Shown here piece by piece: positions 1 to 7,696 of a stretch of DNA of 64,000 nucleotides. The DNA comes from Oscillospiraceae bacterium. GTDB lineage: Bacteria > Bacillota > Clostridia > Oscillospirales > Ruminococcaceae. Under the pieces are notes generated by a model. It saw only the letters and a list, made by a program, of their open reading frames with translations, made no database searches and had not been told where the DNA came from. The DNA is taken from NCBI GenBank assembly GCA_028720105.1, contig JAQYLI010000012.1, positions 28,690 to 92,689 of the forward strand. Reading direction: 5' to 3'. Position numbers and translations under genes: made by a program. Numbering within the stretch: position 1 is the stretch's first letter; each line of letters begins with the position of its first letter.

Positions 1-339
1 AAGTATAACGGGACAGGAAACAGTCTCCCCCCGAACAGTCTCAAAGCCGCATTTGGCGAATTTGTCTAATTTGCTACCGCTTTTCATTCCGCAGAAGTCA
101 ACCTCTTTCGCCATTTTGGAGGTGGTGAGATTTATGACAAACTCCCTCGTCTCCATAATTATTCCGTGGGAATACCTCTCGGGACGTATAGACACATATG
201 CCATAGGCGGACGTGTATTCACAATGCCCGTCCAGGCGGCGGTGAGAACATTCCTCTTCCCGTCCTCGCTGCCGCAGGTCACAAGAGCCGCAGGAACGGG
301 AGCAACAAGTGCCCCGCCATTGAAGAACTTCCTGCCCAT
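1..339 (-). CDS. Flavin reductase-like domain protein, partial (C-terminus outside window)
   Basis: The minus-strand frame starts with ATG at 339 and stays open to the window edge (113 codons seen). The N-terminus reads MGRKFFNGGALVAPVPAALV, followed by a TCGSEDGKRNVLTAAWTG stretch and a segment around IRPERYSHG. This is the pattern of the FMN-binding flavin reductase-like split-barrel family, whose members use or carry flavin in NAD(P)H-linked redox reactions; the substrate cannot be told. It begins 1 nt after the aroE stop, so the two are probably translationally coupled. The C-terminal part and any extra domain lie outside the window. Confidence 0.75.
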   Translation of the reverse strand, partial: MGRKFFNGGALVAPVPAALVTCGSEDGKRNVLTAAWTGIVNTRPPMAYVSIRPERYSHGIIMETREFVINLTTSKMAKEVDFCGMKSGSKLDKFAKCGFETVRGETVSCPVIL

Positions 340-340
340 A

Positions 341-1180
341 TTATTCCTTTTCCACCATCAGCTTATGCATATCGGAAATAAGCTTTGCAATGTCGCTGTC
401 ACTATATTTTGCGCCGCTCCATATCTCATGAGCCACCACAGCCTGCCAAACAAGCATAGCCATACCGCCGCAGGTCTTTATGCCATAATTTTCGGCAGTC
501 TGCATAAGCTTTGTCCGCTCGGGATTGTATATAACGTCAAAAACAAAGCCGCAGTTCTTGATAACTTCCTCGGAAACGGGACAGTTCTCCACCTTGGGGA
601 ACATTCCCACAGGAGAAGCGTTTATGAGCAGGTCGAATTTTCCGCTTATCTCATTCGGGTGGACCACCTTTATATCATCGGAGAAACCGTTAGCTCTCGC
701 ATATTCCTTAACAGGCTCCACAGTGTCCTCAAAGCCCTCGGGAACGGAAACAGTAAGCTCAGCCCCGTGCCGCACAGCCTCAATAGCGATCATTCTGCCC
801 ACGCCGCCGCAGCCGCACTGCAGCACCTTTCCGTCAAGTCTTGCCCCGGCTGCCTCAAGGGAGCGCAGGAAACCGTCGCAGTCGGTGTTGTAGCCGATGT
901 ATTTTCCGTCTTTTTTCACAACGCAGTTAACGGAATTGTATCTCTTAGCCGAGTCCGCAAGCTCGTCAATGTACTTGATTATCTCAACCTTGTGGGGAAT
1001 GGTGATGTTAAATCCGTCAAGAGCCAGAACATCGGAAATTTTGCCCTCAAGCTCCTCGGGGGAATATTCCTTTAATTTGTAATCAAAATCGGAAACGCCC
1101 TCAAGCTCAAAAAGTCTCTGATGAATTGGAGGAGACATAGTGTGTTTAAGAGGAAATCCCAACAGACCGTAATGCTTCAT
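341..1180 (-). CDS. aroE: Shikimate dehydrogenase
   Basis: Reduces 3-dehydroshikimate to shikimate with NADPH in the chorismate pathway (cytoplasm). The 279-aa length is typical. Visible motifs in order: the substrate-binding segment around SPPIHQ near residue 16, NITIPHK with the catalytic lysine near residue 63, the NTDCDG loop, a dinucleotide fold turn GCGGVGR, NASPVGM and the C-terminal CGGMAMLVWQA segment. The start has a GAAAGGA ribosome site 10 nt upstream. It lies between fabD and the flavin-reductase-like gene on the same strand; these have no obvious pathway link. Confidence 0.93.
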   Translation of the reverse strand: MKHYGLLGFPLKHTMSPPIHQRLFELEGVSDFDYKLKEYSPEELEGKISDVLALDGFNITIPHKVEIIKYIDELADSAKRYNSVNCVVKKDGKYIGYNTDCDGFLRSLEAAGARLDGKVLQCGCGGVGRMIAIEAVRHGAELTVSVPEGFEDTVEPVKEYARANGFSDDIKVVHPNEISGKFDLLINASPVGMFPKVENCPVSEEVIKNCGFVFDVIYNPERTKLMQTAENYGIKTCGGMAMLVWQAVVAHEIWSGAKYSDSDIAKLISDMHKLMVEKE

Positions 1181-1254
1181 ATTTTTTCGATCCTTTCATT
1201 CAGCGAAATACTATATATAATAGTATAGCTGTATATTTTTACTATATATGGTAT

Positions 1255-2175
1255 TTATCCGACAGTTTTCGCCAGGCTCTCAGCGTCCTGCACATTGTAG
1301 ATATCAACGCCCTTGAGAGTTTTCTTCACCAGACCCGCCAGCACCTTGTTGGGACCGCACTCAATAAATGTGTCATATCCCATTTCGCTTAAAGCTGCAA
1401 GCTCGTCCGTAAATCTTACGGGAGAAACGATGTGCTTTGCAAGTCTGCCCGGCATATCGGAAATATCCTCAAGCACCCCGCCCGTAATGTTGGAGAACAT
1501 CTTTATCTTAGGCTCGGAAAATACGATTTTCTCCGCTGCAGGCTTGAACTCGTCAGCCGCACTCTGCATAAGCTTGGAGTGGAATGCACTAGCCACATTC
1601 AGCTTAACAGCCCTTGCGCCCATAGCCGCCAGAGTATCAGCCGCCGCCTTTGCAGCCTCCTCCTCGCCTGCAATTACCGTCTGAACGGAGGAATTGTAGT
1701 TTACGGGAAGAACATAGCCCTCAGTCTCGGAGCATACCTTTTCAATTTCCTCCACGCTCTTGCCGATAATGGCGTACATAGCACCCTTGTTTGCTTCGGC
1801 AGCCTTCTGCATAGCCTCGCTCCTTGCCTTGATGAGCCTGAAGCCGTCGGCACGCGAGACCATTCCCGTGTAAACCATAGCCGCATACTCGCCCAGAGAA
1901 TGACCCGCTGCCGCAGAAGCGGTAATCCCGTTTATTTTAAGAGCCTCGGCAGCGCAAAGGGACACCGCCATAATAGCAGGCTGAGAAACCACCGTTTTAC
2001 CCAGCTCCTCCTCGGGCGCATTTGCGCACTTGTCAAAAAGGTCGAAGCCTAAAATTTCGCTTGCCTCGTCAAAAATCTCTTTAAGCTGGGGATATTTCTC
2101 CACCAGAGAAACTCCCATTCCCGCATACTGAGAACCCTGTCCCGAAAATAAAAATACTGTTTTTTCCGCTGTCAT
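1255..2175 (-). CDS. fabD: Malonyl-CoA:ACP transacylase
   Basis: Transfers malonyl groups from malonyl-CoA to acyl carrier protein, feeding fatty acid elongation. With the ATG at 2175 the protein has 306 aa, normal for the family. It shows the N-terminal FSGQGSQYAGMG, the catalytic GHSLGE (Ser93) and the AFHS histidine (His199). The ATG at 2175 is chosen over an upstream in-frame TTG because GGAGGT lies 7 nt before it. The gene is divergent from the fab operon starting at 2517 instead of sitting inside it between fabK and fabG, so its expression may be set by a separate promoter in the shared 340-bp gap. Confidence 0.95.
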   Translation of the reverse strand: MTAEKTVFLFSGQGSQYAGMGVSLVEKYPQLKEIFDEASEILGFDLFDKCANAPEEELGKTVVSQPAIMAVSLCAAEALKINGITASAAAGHSLGEYAAMVYTGMVSRADGFRLIKARSEAMQKAAEANKGAMYAIIGKSVEEIEKVCSETEGYVLPVNYNSSVQTVIAGEEEAAKAAADTLAAMGARAVKLNVASAFHSKLMQSAADEFKPAAEKIVFSEPKIKMFSNITGGVLEDISDMPGRLAKHIVSPVRFTDELAALSEMGYDTFIECGPNKVLAGLVKKTLKGVDIYNVQDAESLAKTVG

Positions 2176-2219
2176 CTGCAAAACCTCCGAAAAATTTTAA
2201 TGATATCACAATAAGTATT

Positions 2220-2247
2220 ATTATAATATAATTTTACACTTTGTATA
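2220..2247 (-). promoter_or_regulatory. Putative promoter of fabD
   Basis: On the minus strand a TATACA (-35-like, 2247-2242) is followed 16 nt later by TATAAT (2225-2220). It sits about 45 bp upstream of the fabD start. The region is AT-rich, so alternative registers exist. Confidence 0.4.
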
Positions 2248-2337
2248 GAAATTGCCGATAATAACAAATTTCGAGTCAATTCTTTGTATCACTTGAACAT
2301 TCATCAGTAAATTTTTTCAAAATTACCAAAATATCAG

Positions 2338-2367
2338 TTGACAAGAGCCGTTAAAATATATTACAAT
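2338..2367 (+). promoter_or_regulatory. Putative promoter of the fab-acc operon
   Basis: A perfect TTGACA (2338-2343) and TACAAT (2362-2367) are separated by 18 nt. It precedes fabH by 150 bp, which leaves a structured leader. The -10 box overlaps a palindrome (2362-2382) that could be an operator. Confidence 0.6.
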
Positions 2368-2409
2368 ATATAATGTATTGTACTGTGTGTGGGGGCAATT
2401 CCGCCACAC
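2362..2409 (+). promoter_or_regulatory. Palindrome and leader hairpin upstream of fabH
   Basis: Two structures stand side by side. TACAATA (2362-2368) is mirrored by TATTGTA (2376-2382) with a 7-nt spacer, over the -10 box and probable start site, as for a repressor site. It is followed by a 9-bp arm hairpin (2387-2395 with 2401-2409, one G-G mismatch, loop CAATT). No T-tract follows, so it is not a plain terminator. It does not resemble the FapR or FabT consensus as I know them; the regulator is unknown. Confidence 0.4.
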
Positions 2410-2516
2410 TAATTATAATAACACATTTTCTCGTAAATTACAATAGTATAACGCCCGGAAAATCAAACTTTCCCGATTTTACGGACGAATGACCCGAAAG
2501 GATTGATAAAAGTCAG

Positions 2517-3515
2517 ATGAGCGGAATAAATATTGTGTCAACAGGCGGCTACGCTCCCCTGCTTGCAGTAACAAATGACGATATGGCGAAGATCGTGGAG
2601 ACCAATGACGAGTGGATCAGAACACGAACAGGCATCAGCCAGAGAAGAATGTCCAACTGCGAGCCAACCTGGTATATGGGAGCAATGGCTTCAAAGCAGG
2701 CGATAGAGAGAGCAGGGATAGACCCAAAGGATATCGGTCTTATAATCTCCTCCACCATCACCAACGATTTTGTGACCCCCTCCGCCTCCTGCCTTATCCA
2801 GCGTGAGATCGGCGCGGTAAATGCGGCGGCATTTGATCTGGGAGCTGCCTGCTCGGGCTTTGTGTATGCGGTAGATACCGCCTGCCGCTTCCTTGCAACG
2901 GACGATAACCTTAAATATGTGCTTGTGTCCGCCAACGAGAACCTTTCCTATATAACAAACTTTGCCGACCGTTCCTCCTGCGTGCTTTTCGGAGACGGAG
3001 CGGCAGCTGTGATACTCGAAAGATCGGACAAGCTTTTCACAAGCTGGCTTGGAGCTGACGGAACGGGAGCAAAGTTCCTCTATGCCAAGAACCAGTATCC
3101 CCACAGTCCCTTCACCACCGATGAGCATTTCACCGTTGACGACGAGACCGACCCTGCCGTTGACCACAGACTTCTTATACAGGACGGCAAGGAAGTGTAC
3201 AAGTTTGCCACAAAGGCACTCCCCACCGCCGCAAAGAACGCAGCGGACAAGATAAGCCTTGACGTATCGGATATCGACCTTTTCATTCCCCACCAGGCAA
3301 ATATCAGAATTATCGAGACCGCCGCAAAAAATCTGGGCGTTTCAATGGATAAATTCTTTACTAATATTGATATGCACGGCAACACCTCCAGCGCCTCCAT
3401 TCCCATCGCCCTCAATGAAGCCGTTGAAAAGGGCGTGCTGAAGCGCGGAATGAAGGTATGTCTCGTAGGCTTCGGCGCAGGACTGACACTCGGCTCGGTA
3501 ATAATCGAGTATTGA
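2517..3515 (+). CDS. fabH: Beta-ketoacyl-ACP synthase III
   Basis: Starts fatty acid synthesis by condensing a short acyl-CoA primer with malonyl-ACP. The 332-aa protein has the FabH catalytic triad: Cys112 in GAACSGF, His259 in FIPHQAN and Asn289 in GNTSSAS. The C-terminal VGFGAGLTLGSVIIEY is typical. It is the first gene of an eleven-gene operon, with a CGAAAGGA ribosome site upstream. Substrate preference (straight versus branched primers) cannot be read from the sequence. Confidence 0.95.
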   Translation: MSGINIVSTGGYAPLLAVTNDDMAKIVETNDEWIRTRTGISQRRMSNCEPTWYMGAMASKQAIERAGIDPKDIGLIISSTITNDFVTPSASCLIQREIGAVNAAAFDLGAACSGFVYAVDTACRFLATDDNLKYVLVSANENLSYITNFADRSSCVLFGDGAAAVILERSDKLFTSWLGADGTGAKFLYAKNQYPHSPFTTDEHFTVDDETDPAVDHRLLIQDGKEVYKFATKALPTAAKNAADKISLDVSDIDLFIPHQANIRIIETAAKNLGVSMDKFFTNIDMHGNTSSASIPIALNEAVEKGVLKRGMKVCLVGFGAGLTLGSVIIEY

Positions 3516-3528
3516 TAAAGGAAAGCGT

Positions 3529-3678
3529 ATGAACGGCATATACTACACTCGATTTGCGGACGTTGTAGACGAACCTGCAATGAACGATTCGGGATCTCTC
3601 CTCCCCATAATTCTTGTTATTGGAGTTATAACCGCCGCAGTTTTGCTGATACGGCATTTTAAAGGAAAGAAGAAATAA
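3529..3678 (+). CDS. 49-aa single-pass membrane peptide in the fab operon
   Basis: A short open frame lies in the 184-nt gap between fabH and fabK, with AAAGGAAAG 5 nt before its ATG. The product has a soluble N-terminal part of about 24 residues (MNGIYYTRFADVVDEPAMND), one hydrophobic segment (about residues 25-42, LLPIILVIGVITAAVLLI) and a basic tail RHFKGKKK. It starts 14 nt after the fabH stop and ends 21 nt before fabK. I recognise no family. The ribosome site, the membrane segment followed by a positive tail and the operon position support a real gene, perhaps a membrane tether or regulator of lipid synthesis; that role is a guess. Confidence 0.6.
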   Translation: MNGIYYTRFADVVDEPAMNDSGSLLPIILVIGVITAAVLLIRHFKGKKK

Positions 3679-3699
3679 ACTCAGAAAGGAACCTCGCAT

Positions 3700-4629
3700 A
3701 TGAAAAACAGAGTGACCGAGCTTCTCGGAATTGAAAAGCCCATAATCCAGGGCGGTATGGCTTGGATAGCAGAAAGCAAGCTTGCCTCCGCAGTATCGAA
3801 CGCAGGCGGCGCAGGCATAATCGCAGGCGGAAGTGCGCCCATTGACTACCTCAGAAGCGAGATAAGAAAGTGCAAGGAGCTTACAGACAAGCCCTTCGGC
3901 GTGAACATTATGCTTATGTCCCCCAACGCAGAGGAGCTTGCAAAGCTTGTAATTGAGGAGGGCGTATCCTTCGTCACCACAGGCGCAGGAAACCCCGGAC
4001 AGTACATCGCAGCCTGGAAAGAAGCAGGCATCAAGGTAATCCCCGTAGTACCCTCCGTAGCCCTTGCAAAAAGACTTGAGCGCATCGGCGCAGACGCAGT
4101 TATCGCAGAAGGCACCGAGTCCGGCGGACATATCGGTCAGAACACCACAATGTGTCTTGTTCCCCAGGTGGTTGACGCTGTGAGCGTACCCGTAATCGCC
4201 GCAGGCGGAATTGCAGACGGAAGAGGAATAGCAGCCTCCTTTATGCTGGGCGCAGAGGGAGTTCAGATAGGCACACGCTTCCTTGCCTCCGAGGAGTGTC
4301 AGATACACGAGAACTACAAGAACGCCGTTATCAAGGCAAAGGACACCGACAACGCCATCACAGGCTTCTATTCGGGAAGTCCCTGCCGCTGCATAAAGAG
4401 CAAGTACACAAAGCAGCTCCAGGATATGGAAAAGAGAGCCGCTCCCCCCGAGGATTTTGAGGCACTCACCGTAGGCTCCCTCAGAAAAGCAGTAGTTGAC
4501 GGCAACACCGACGAAGGCTCAATGCTCTGCGGACTCATCGCAGGAATGATAAACGAGGTAAAGCCCGTAAAGCAGATAATGGACGAGCTTTCCGAGCAGG
4601 CAGGCAAGCTGCTTGGCGTAGATTTCTGA
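3700..4629 (+). CDS. fabK: Enoyl-ACP reductase II (FMN-dependent)
   Basis: Carries out the last step of each elongation round, reducing trans-2-enoyl-ACP with NAD(P)H through FMN. The 309-aa protein is a TIM barrel of the nitronate monooxygenase/FabK family: PIIQGGMAWIAESKLASAVS at the N-terminus, GNPGQY, AEGTESGGHIG and the phosphate-binding VIAAGGIADGRGIAA followed by LGAEGVQIGTRFLAS. Its place inside a fab operon makes FabK much more likely than a nitronate monooxygenase. No fabI is seen in the window, so this may be the sole enoyl reductase. Confidence 0.93.
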   Translation: MKNRVTELLGIEKPIIQGGMAWIAESKLASAVSNAGGAGIIAGGSAPIDYLRSEIRKCKELTDKPFGVNIMLMSPNAEELAKLVIEEGVSFVTTGAGNPGQYIAAWKEAGIKVIPVVPSVALAKRLERIGADAVIAEGTESGGHIGQNTTMCLVPQVVDAVSVPVIAAGGIADGRGIAASFMLGAEGVQIGTRFLASEECQIHENYKNAVIKAKDTDNAITGFYSGSPCRCIKSKYTKQLQDMEKRAAPPEDFEALTVGSLRKAVVDGNTDEGSMLCGLIAGMINEVKPVKQIMDELSEQAGKLLGVDF

Positions 4630-4706
4630 TTGACATACCCATTTTCTGTCAATAAATAAAATATTATCTCTATCATAATAAACCAAATATCCGGAGGAAT
4701 GAAAAA

Positions 4707-5444
4707 ATGGCAAAAACAGCTATAATCACAGGCTCGTCACGAGGAATAGGCGCCGCCATTGCTCTGAGACTGGCAAAAGACGGAATGAACATCGCATTCA
4801 ACGACCTGAATATGACAATGTTTGAAAACAACGACATCGTAGACAAGGTAAGGGCAATGGGAGTAGAAGCGGAAATATTCTGCGCAGACGTATCAAAGCA
4901 CGACCAGTGCGAAGCAATGGTAAAGGCAGTCAAGGAGCGTTTCGGCACAATTGATGTCCTGGTAAACAACGCAGGAATCACAAGAGACGGACTTATGGCA
5001 AGAATGCCCGAGGAGCAGTACGATATGGTCATTGCCGTAAATCAGAAGAGCGTGTTCAATATGACCAAATTTGTGGGCAACGTAATGATGCGCCAGAGAA
5101 GCGGACATATCATCAATCTTGCCTCCGTAGCAGGACTTTACGGCAATCCCGGACAGATAAACTACAGCGCCTCCAAAGCCGCTATAATCGGTATGACAAA
5201 GACCGTAGCCAAGGAGCTTGGCTCAAGAAACATCACCTGCAACGCCGTAGCACCCGGCTTTATCCACACACCTATGACCGACAAGCTCACCGAGGAGCAG
5301 AAAGCGGCAATGCTGGCACAGATAGCAATGAAGCGTTACGGCGAGCCCGAGGAGATAGCAGGAGTAGTATCCTTCCTCGCCTCCGATGATGCCTCCTATG
5401 TAACAGGACAGGTCATCGAAATTTCCGGCGGCATTTCAATGTAA
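4707..5444 (+). CDS. fabG: 3-oxoacyl-ACP reductase
   Basis: Reduces beta-ketoacyl-ACP with NADPH. It is a 245-aa short-chain dehydrogenase with the nucleotide motif TGSSRGIGAA at residues 8-17, NNAG at 87-90 and the catalytic Ser140, Tyr153 and Lys157. It ends in the tetramer-type tail VTGQVIEISGGISM. A GGAGGAATG ribosome site precedes it. Its place between fabK and fabF identifies it as FabG rather than another SDR. Confidence 0.95.
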   Translation: MAKTAIITGSSRGIGAAIALRLAKDGMNIAFNDLNMTMFENNDIVDKVRAMGVEAEIFCADVSKHDQCEAMVKAVKERFGTIDVLVNNAGITRDGLMARMPEEQYDMVIAVNQKSVFNMTKFVGNVMMRQRSGHIINLASVAGLYGNPGQINYSASKAAIIGMTKTVAKELGSRNITCNAVAPGFIHTPMTDKLTEEQKAAMLAQIAMKRYGEPEEIAGVVSFLASDDASYVTGQVIEISGGISM

Positions 5445-5489
5445 CAGCTGCCCGAAGCACGAAAAACCAACCACGAAAGGATCGGATAT

Positions 5490-6725
5490 ATGAGAAGAGT
5501 TGCAGTTACAGGAATGGGAGTAGTCTCCCCCTTAGGAAACTCCCTTGAGGAATTCTGGAGCAATATCAAGGCAAACAAGCTGGGCTTCAGCTTTCTTGAC
5601 GATATGGTAAGCGAAGATTTCGAGGTACGTATCGGCGCTCCCGTAAAGGAATTTTCCATTGAAAAATACGTTGACAAAAAAGAAGCCAAAAGGCTTGACA
5701 GATTTACCCAGTTTGCAGTCTATGCAGCCCTTGAGGCAATGGCAGACGCAGGCACCAAGTTTGAGGATATCGACCCCTACAGAGCAGGCGTTATCGCAGG
5801 CGTAGGCATAGGCGGACTTGACCTTACAATGCAGGAATACGCAAAGTACGAGGAAAAAGGTCCCGGAAGAGTATCCGTGTTCTATATCCCCGCAATGATC
5901 GCCAATATGGCGGCAGGCACAATTTCGATGAAGACCAAATTCAAGGGTGCAAACTACTGCACCACCACCGCCTGCGCCTCCTCCACCCACGCAGTGGGCG
6001 AAGCATTCAGACGTATAAAGGACGGCTATCTTGACGTTTGTATCGCAGGCGGAGCAGAAGCCTGCGTAAACGAGTTTGCCCTTGCAGGCTTTAACAATAT
6101 GAAAGCCCTCTCCCGTTCCACCGACCTTGAGAGATGTTCCATTCCCTTTGACGCCGAAAGAAACGGCTTTGTTCTCGGCGAGGGAAGTGGTATGCTCATT
6201 CTTGAGGAAATGGAGCACGCAAAGGCAAGAGGAGCAAAGATATACGCCGAAATAGCAGGCTACGGCGCAACCTGTGACGCATACCATATGACCTCCCCCG
6301 ACCCCGCAGGCGAAGCAGCCGCAGCAGCTATCAGACAGGCATATGAGGAAGCAGGACTTGCCCCCCAGGATATAAACTATATCAACGCCCACGGCACCTC
6401 CACACACTTAAACGACCTCTGCGAAACAACAGCAATAAAGCTTGCTCTGGGAGAAGCCGCAAAGAAGGTAGTTGTAAACTCCACCAAGTCAATGACAGGT
6501 CACCTCTTAGGAGCAGCAGGCGCAGTAGAAGCCATAGTTACCGCCCTCTCCTGCAAGGAGGACTTTGTGCATAAGACCGTAGGCTTCAAGGTTCCCGACC
6601 CCGAGTGCGACCTTGACAACTGCACGGACGGCAACAGAAATATGACCGTAAACGCCGCCCTCACCAATAACCTTGGCTTCGGCGGTCATAATGCCACACT
6701 TTGCTTCAAGAAATACGCCGAATAA
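5490..6725 (+). CDS. fabF: Beta-ketoacyl-ACP synthase II
   Basis: Condenses acyl-ACP with malonyl-ACP during elongation. The 411-aa thiolase-fold protein has catalytic Cys162 (TTTACASS), the NAHGTSTHLND histidine and the second histidine within KSMTGHLLGAAGAVEA. CGAAAGGATC lies ahead of the ATG. It is the only elongating synthase in the window, so together with FabZ it must serve all chain lengths unless paralogues exist elsewhere. Confidence 0.95.
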   Translation: MRRVAVTGMGVVSPLGNSLEEFWSNIKANKLGFSFLDDMVSEDFEVRIGAPVKEFSIEKYVDKKEAKRLDRFTQFAVYAALEAMADAGTKFEDIDPYRAGVIAGVGIGGLDLTMQEYAKYEEKGPGRVSVFYIPAMIANMAAGTISMKTKFKGANYCTTTACASSTHAVGEAFRRIKDGYLDVCIAGGAEACVNEFALAGFNNMKALSRSTDLERCSIPFDAERNGFVLGEGSGMLILEEMEHAKARGAKIYAEIAGYGATCDAYHMTSPDPAGEAAAAAIRQAYEEAGLAPQDINYINAHGTSTHLNDLCETTAIKLALGEAAKKVVVNSTKSMTGHLLGAAGAVEAIVTALSCKEDFVHKTVGFKVPDPECDLDNCTDGNRNMTVNAALTNNLGFGGHNATLCFKKYAE

Positions 6726-6751
6726 GCGAAACCCGAAAGGACTGAAGAGAA

Positions 6752-7234
6752 ATGGGTACATTGCCCTTTGACCTTGAAATAGAGGATATTGCCGCTCTTG
6801 CGGACATCATAAACGAAAAAGATTTAGGCGAGATACGCCTTGAGGACGAGGATATCGGCGCAAAGATAGTTATCAAGGGACGTCCTCTCCCTCCTCCCCC
6901 ACCTCCGATGCAGCCCGTATACGGCGCACCTATGGCAGCACCTTCACCCGAAGCAGCTCCCGCTAAGGCAGAAACCAAGACTACCGAGCAGGCTCCCGAG
7001 GGCGAGACCGTAAAAGCCCCCATAGTCGGCACATATTACTCCTCCCCCGCCCCCGACAAGCCCCCCTTTGTTCAGGTGGGACAGAAGGTAAAGCGCGGAG
7101 ATATCGTAATGATAATCGAGTCAATGAAGATAATGAACGAGATCCCCTGCCCCGTTGACGGCACCGTCAAGAAGCTGCTTGTGAAAAACGGCGAGGCTGT
7201 GGAGTTTGACCAGCCTATAATGATAATCGGTTAA
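6752..7234 (+). CDS. accB: Biotin carboxyl carrier protein of acetyl-CoA carboxylase
   Basis: Carries the biotin that shuttles CO2 between AccC and the AccDA transferase. The 160-aa protein has an N-terminal helical part, a flexible proline/alanine-rich linker with a PLPPPPPPM stretch near residues 46-53, and a C-terminal biotinyl domain with Lys126 in ESMKIMNE. The ligase that would biotinylate it, BirA, is encoded in the same window at 27468-28445. Confidence 0.95.
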   Translation: MGTLPFDLEIEDIAALADIINEKDLGEIRLEDEDIGAKIVIKGRPLPPPPPPMQPVYGAPMAAPSPEAAPAKAETKTTEQAPEGETVKAPIVGTYYSSPAPDKPPFVQVGQKVKRGDIVMIIESMKIMNEIPCPVDGTVKKLLVKNGEAVEFDQPIMIIG

Positions 7235-7248
7235 GGAGGACGCTGTAA

Positions 7249-7674
7249 ATGCTTTACAATAAGGAACAGATAAAGGAAATAATTCCCCACCGCGACCCCT
7301 TTCTTCTCATTGACGAGATAGAGGAATTAGAGCCGGGCAAGCGCGTGGTGGCATATAAAAATATGACCCCTGAGGAATTCTGGTTCAAGGGACATTTCCC
7401 CGATTATCCCGTAGTACCCGGCGTGCTTATGGTCGAGATGATGGCGCAGGCAGGCTGTGCGGCAATGCTCACCCTCCCCGAAAACAAGGGCAAAATAGGC
7501 TTTTTCGGCGGAATAAAGGAAGCGAAGTTCCGCAGACAGGTAGTTCCCGGGGACAGACTCAAGATCGAAGTTGAGATAATCAAGGTCAAGGGACCCATCG
7601 GCATAGGAAAGGGCATATGCACCGTAGACGGCGAAAAAGCAGTTACCGCCGAGATCACCTTTGCCATAAAGTAA
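7249..7674 (+). CDS. fabZ: 3-hydroxyacyl-ACP dehydratase
   Basis: Dehydrates 3-hydroxyacyl-ACP to trans-2-enoyl-ACP. The 141-aa hot-dog fold shows [11 protein letters not shown], the catalytic His49 in FKGHFPDYP and Glu63 in VLMVEMMAQ. It starts 14 nt after accB with a strong AAGGAGGA ribosome site. No FabA or FabN isomerase is seen here, so how unsaturated chains would be made is not shown. Confidence 0.95.
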   Translation: MLYNKEQIKEIIPHRDPFLLIDEIEELEPGKRVVAYKNMTPEEFWFKGHFPDYPVVPGVLMVEMMAQAGCAAMLTLPENKGKIGFFGGIKEAKFRRQVVPGDRLKIEVEIIKVKGPIGIGKGICTVDGEKAVTAEITFAIK

Positions 7675-7696
7675 ACCCGAAAGGCTCTGAGTAAAA

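Noticed and set aside
53..1075. Long plus-strand frame of 340 codons over aroE
   Set aside because: It is a shadow of the minus-strand aroE, which has all family motifs and a ribosome site.
3412..4308. 298-codon minus-strand frame rich in Cys and Tyr across fabK
   Set aside because: Composition is typical of an antisense shadow, and the plus-strand fabK is well supported.
5532..6407. 291-codon minus-strand frame within fabF
   Set aside because: Antisense shadow with excess Cys and Gly; no ribosome site or motif.
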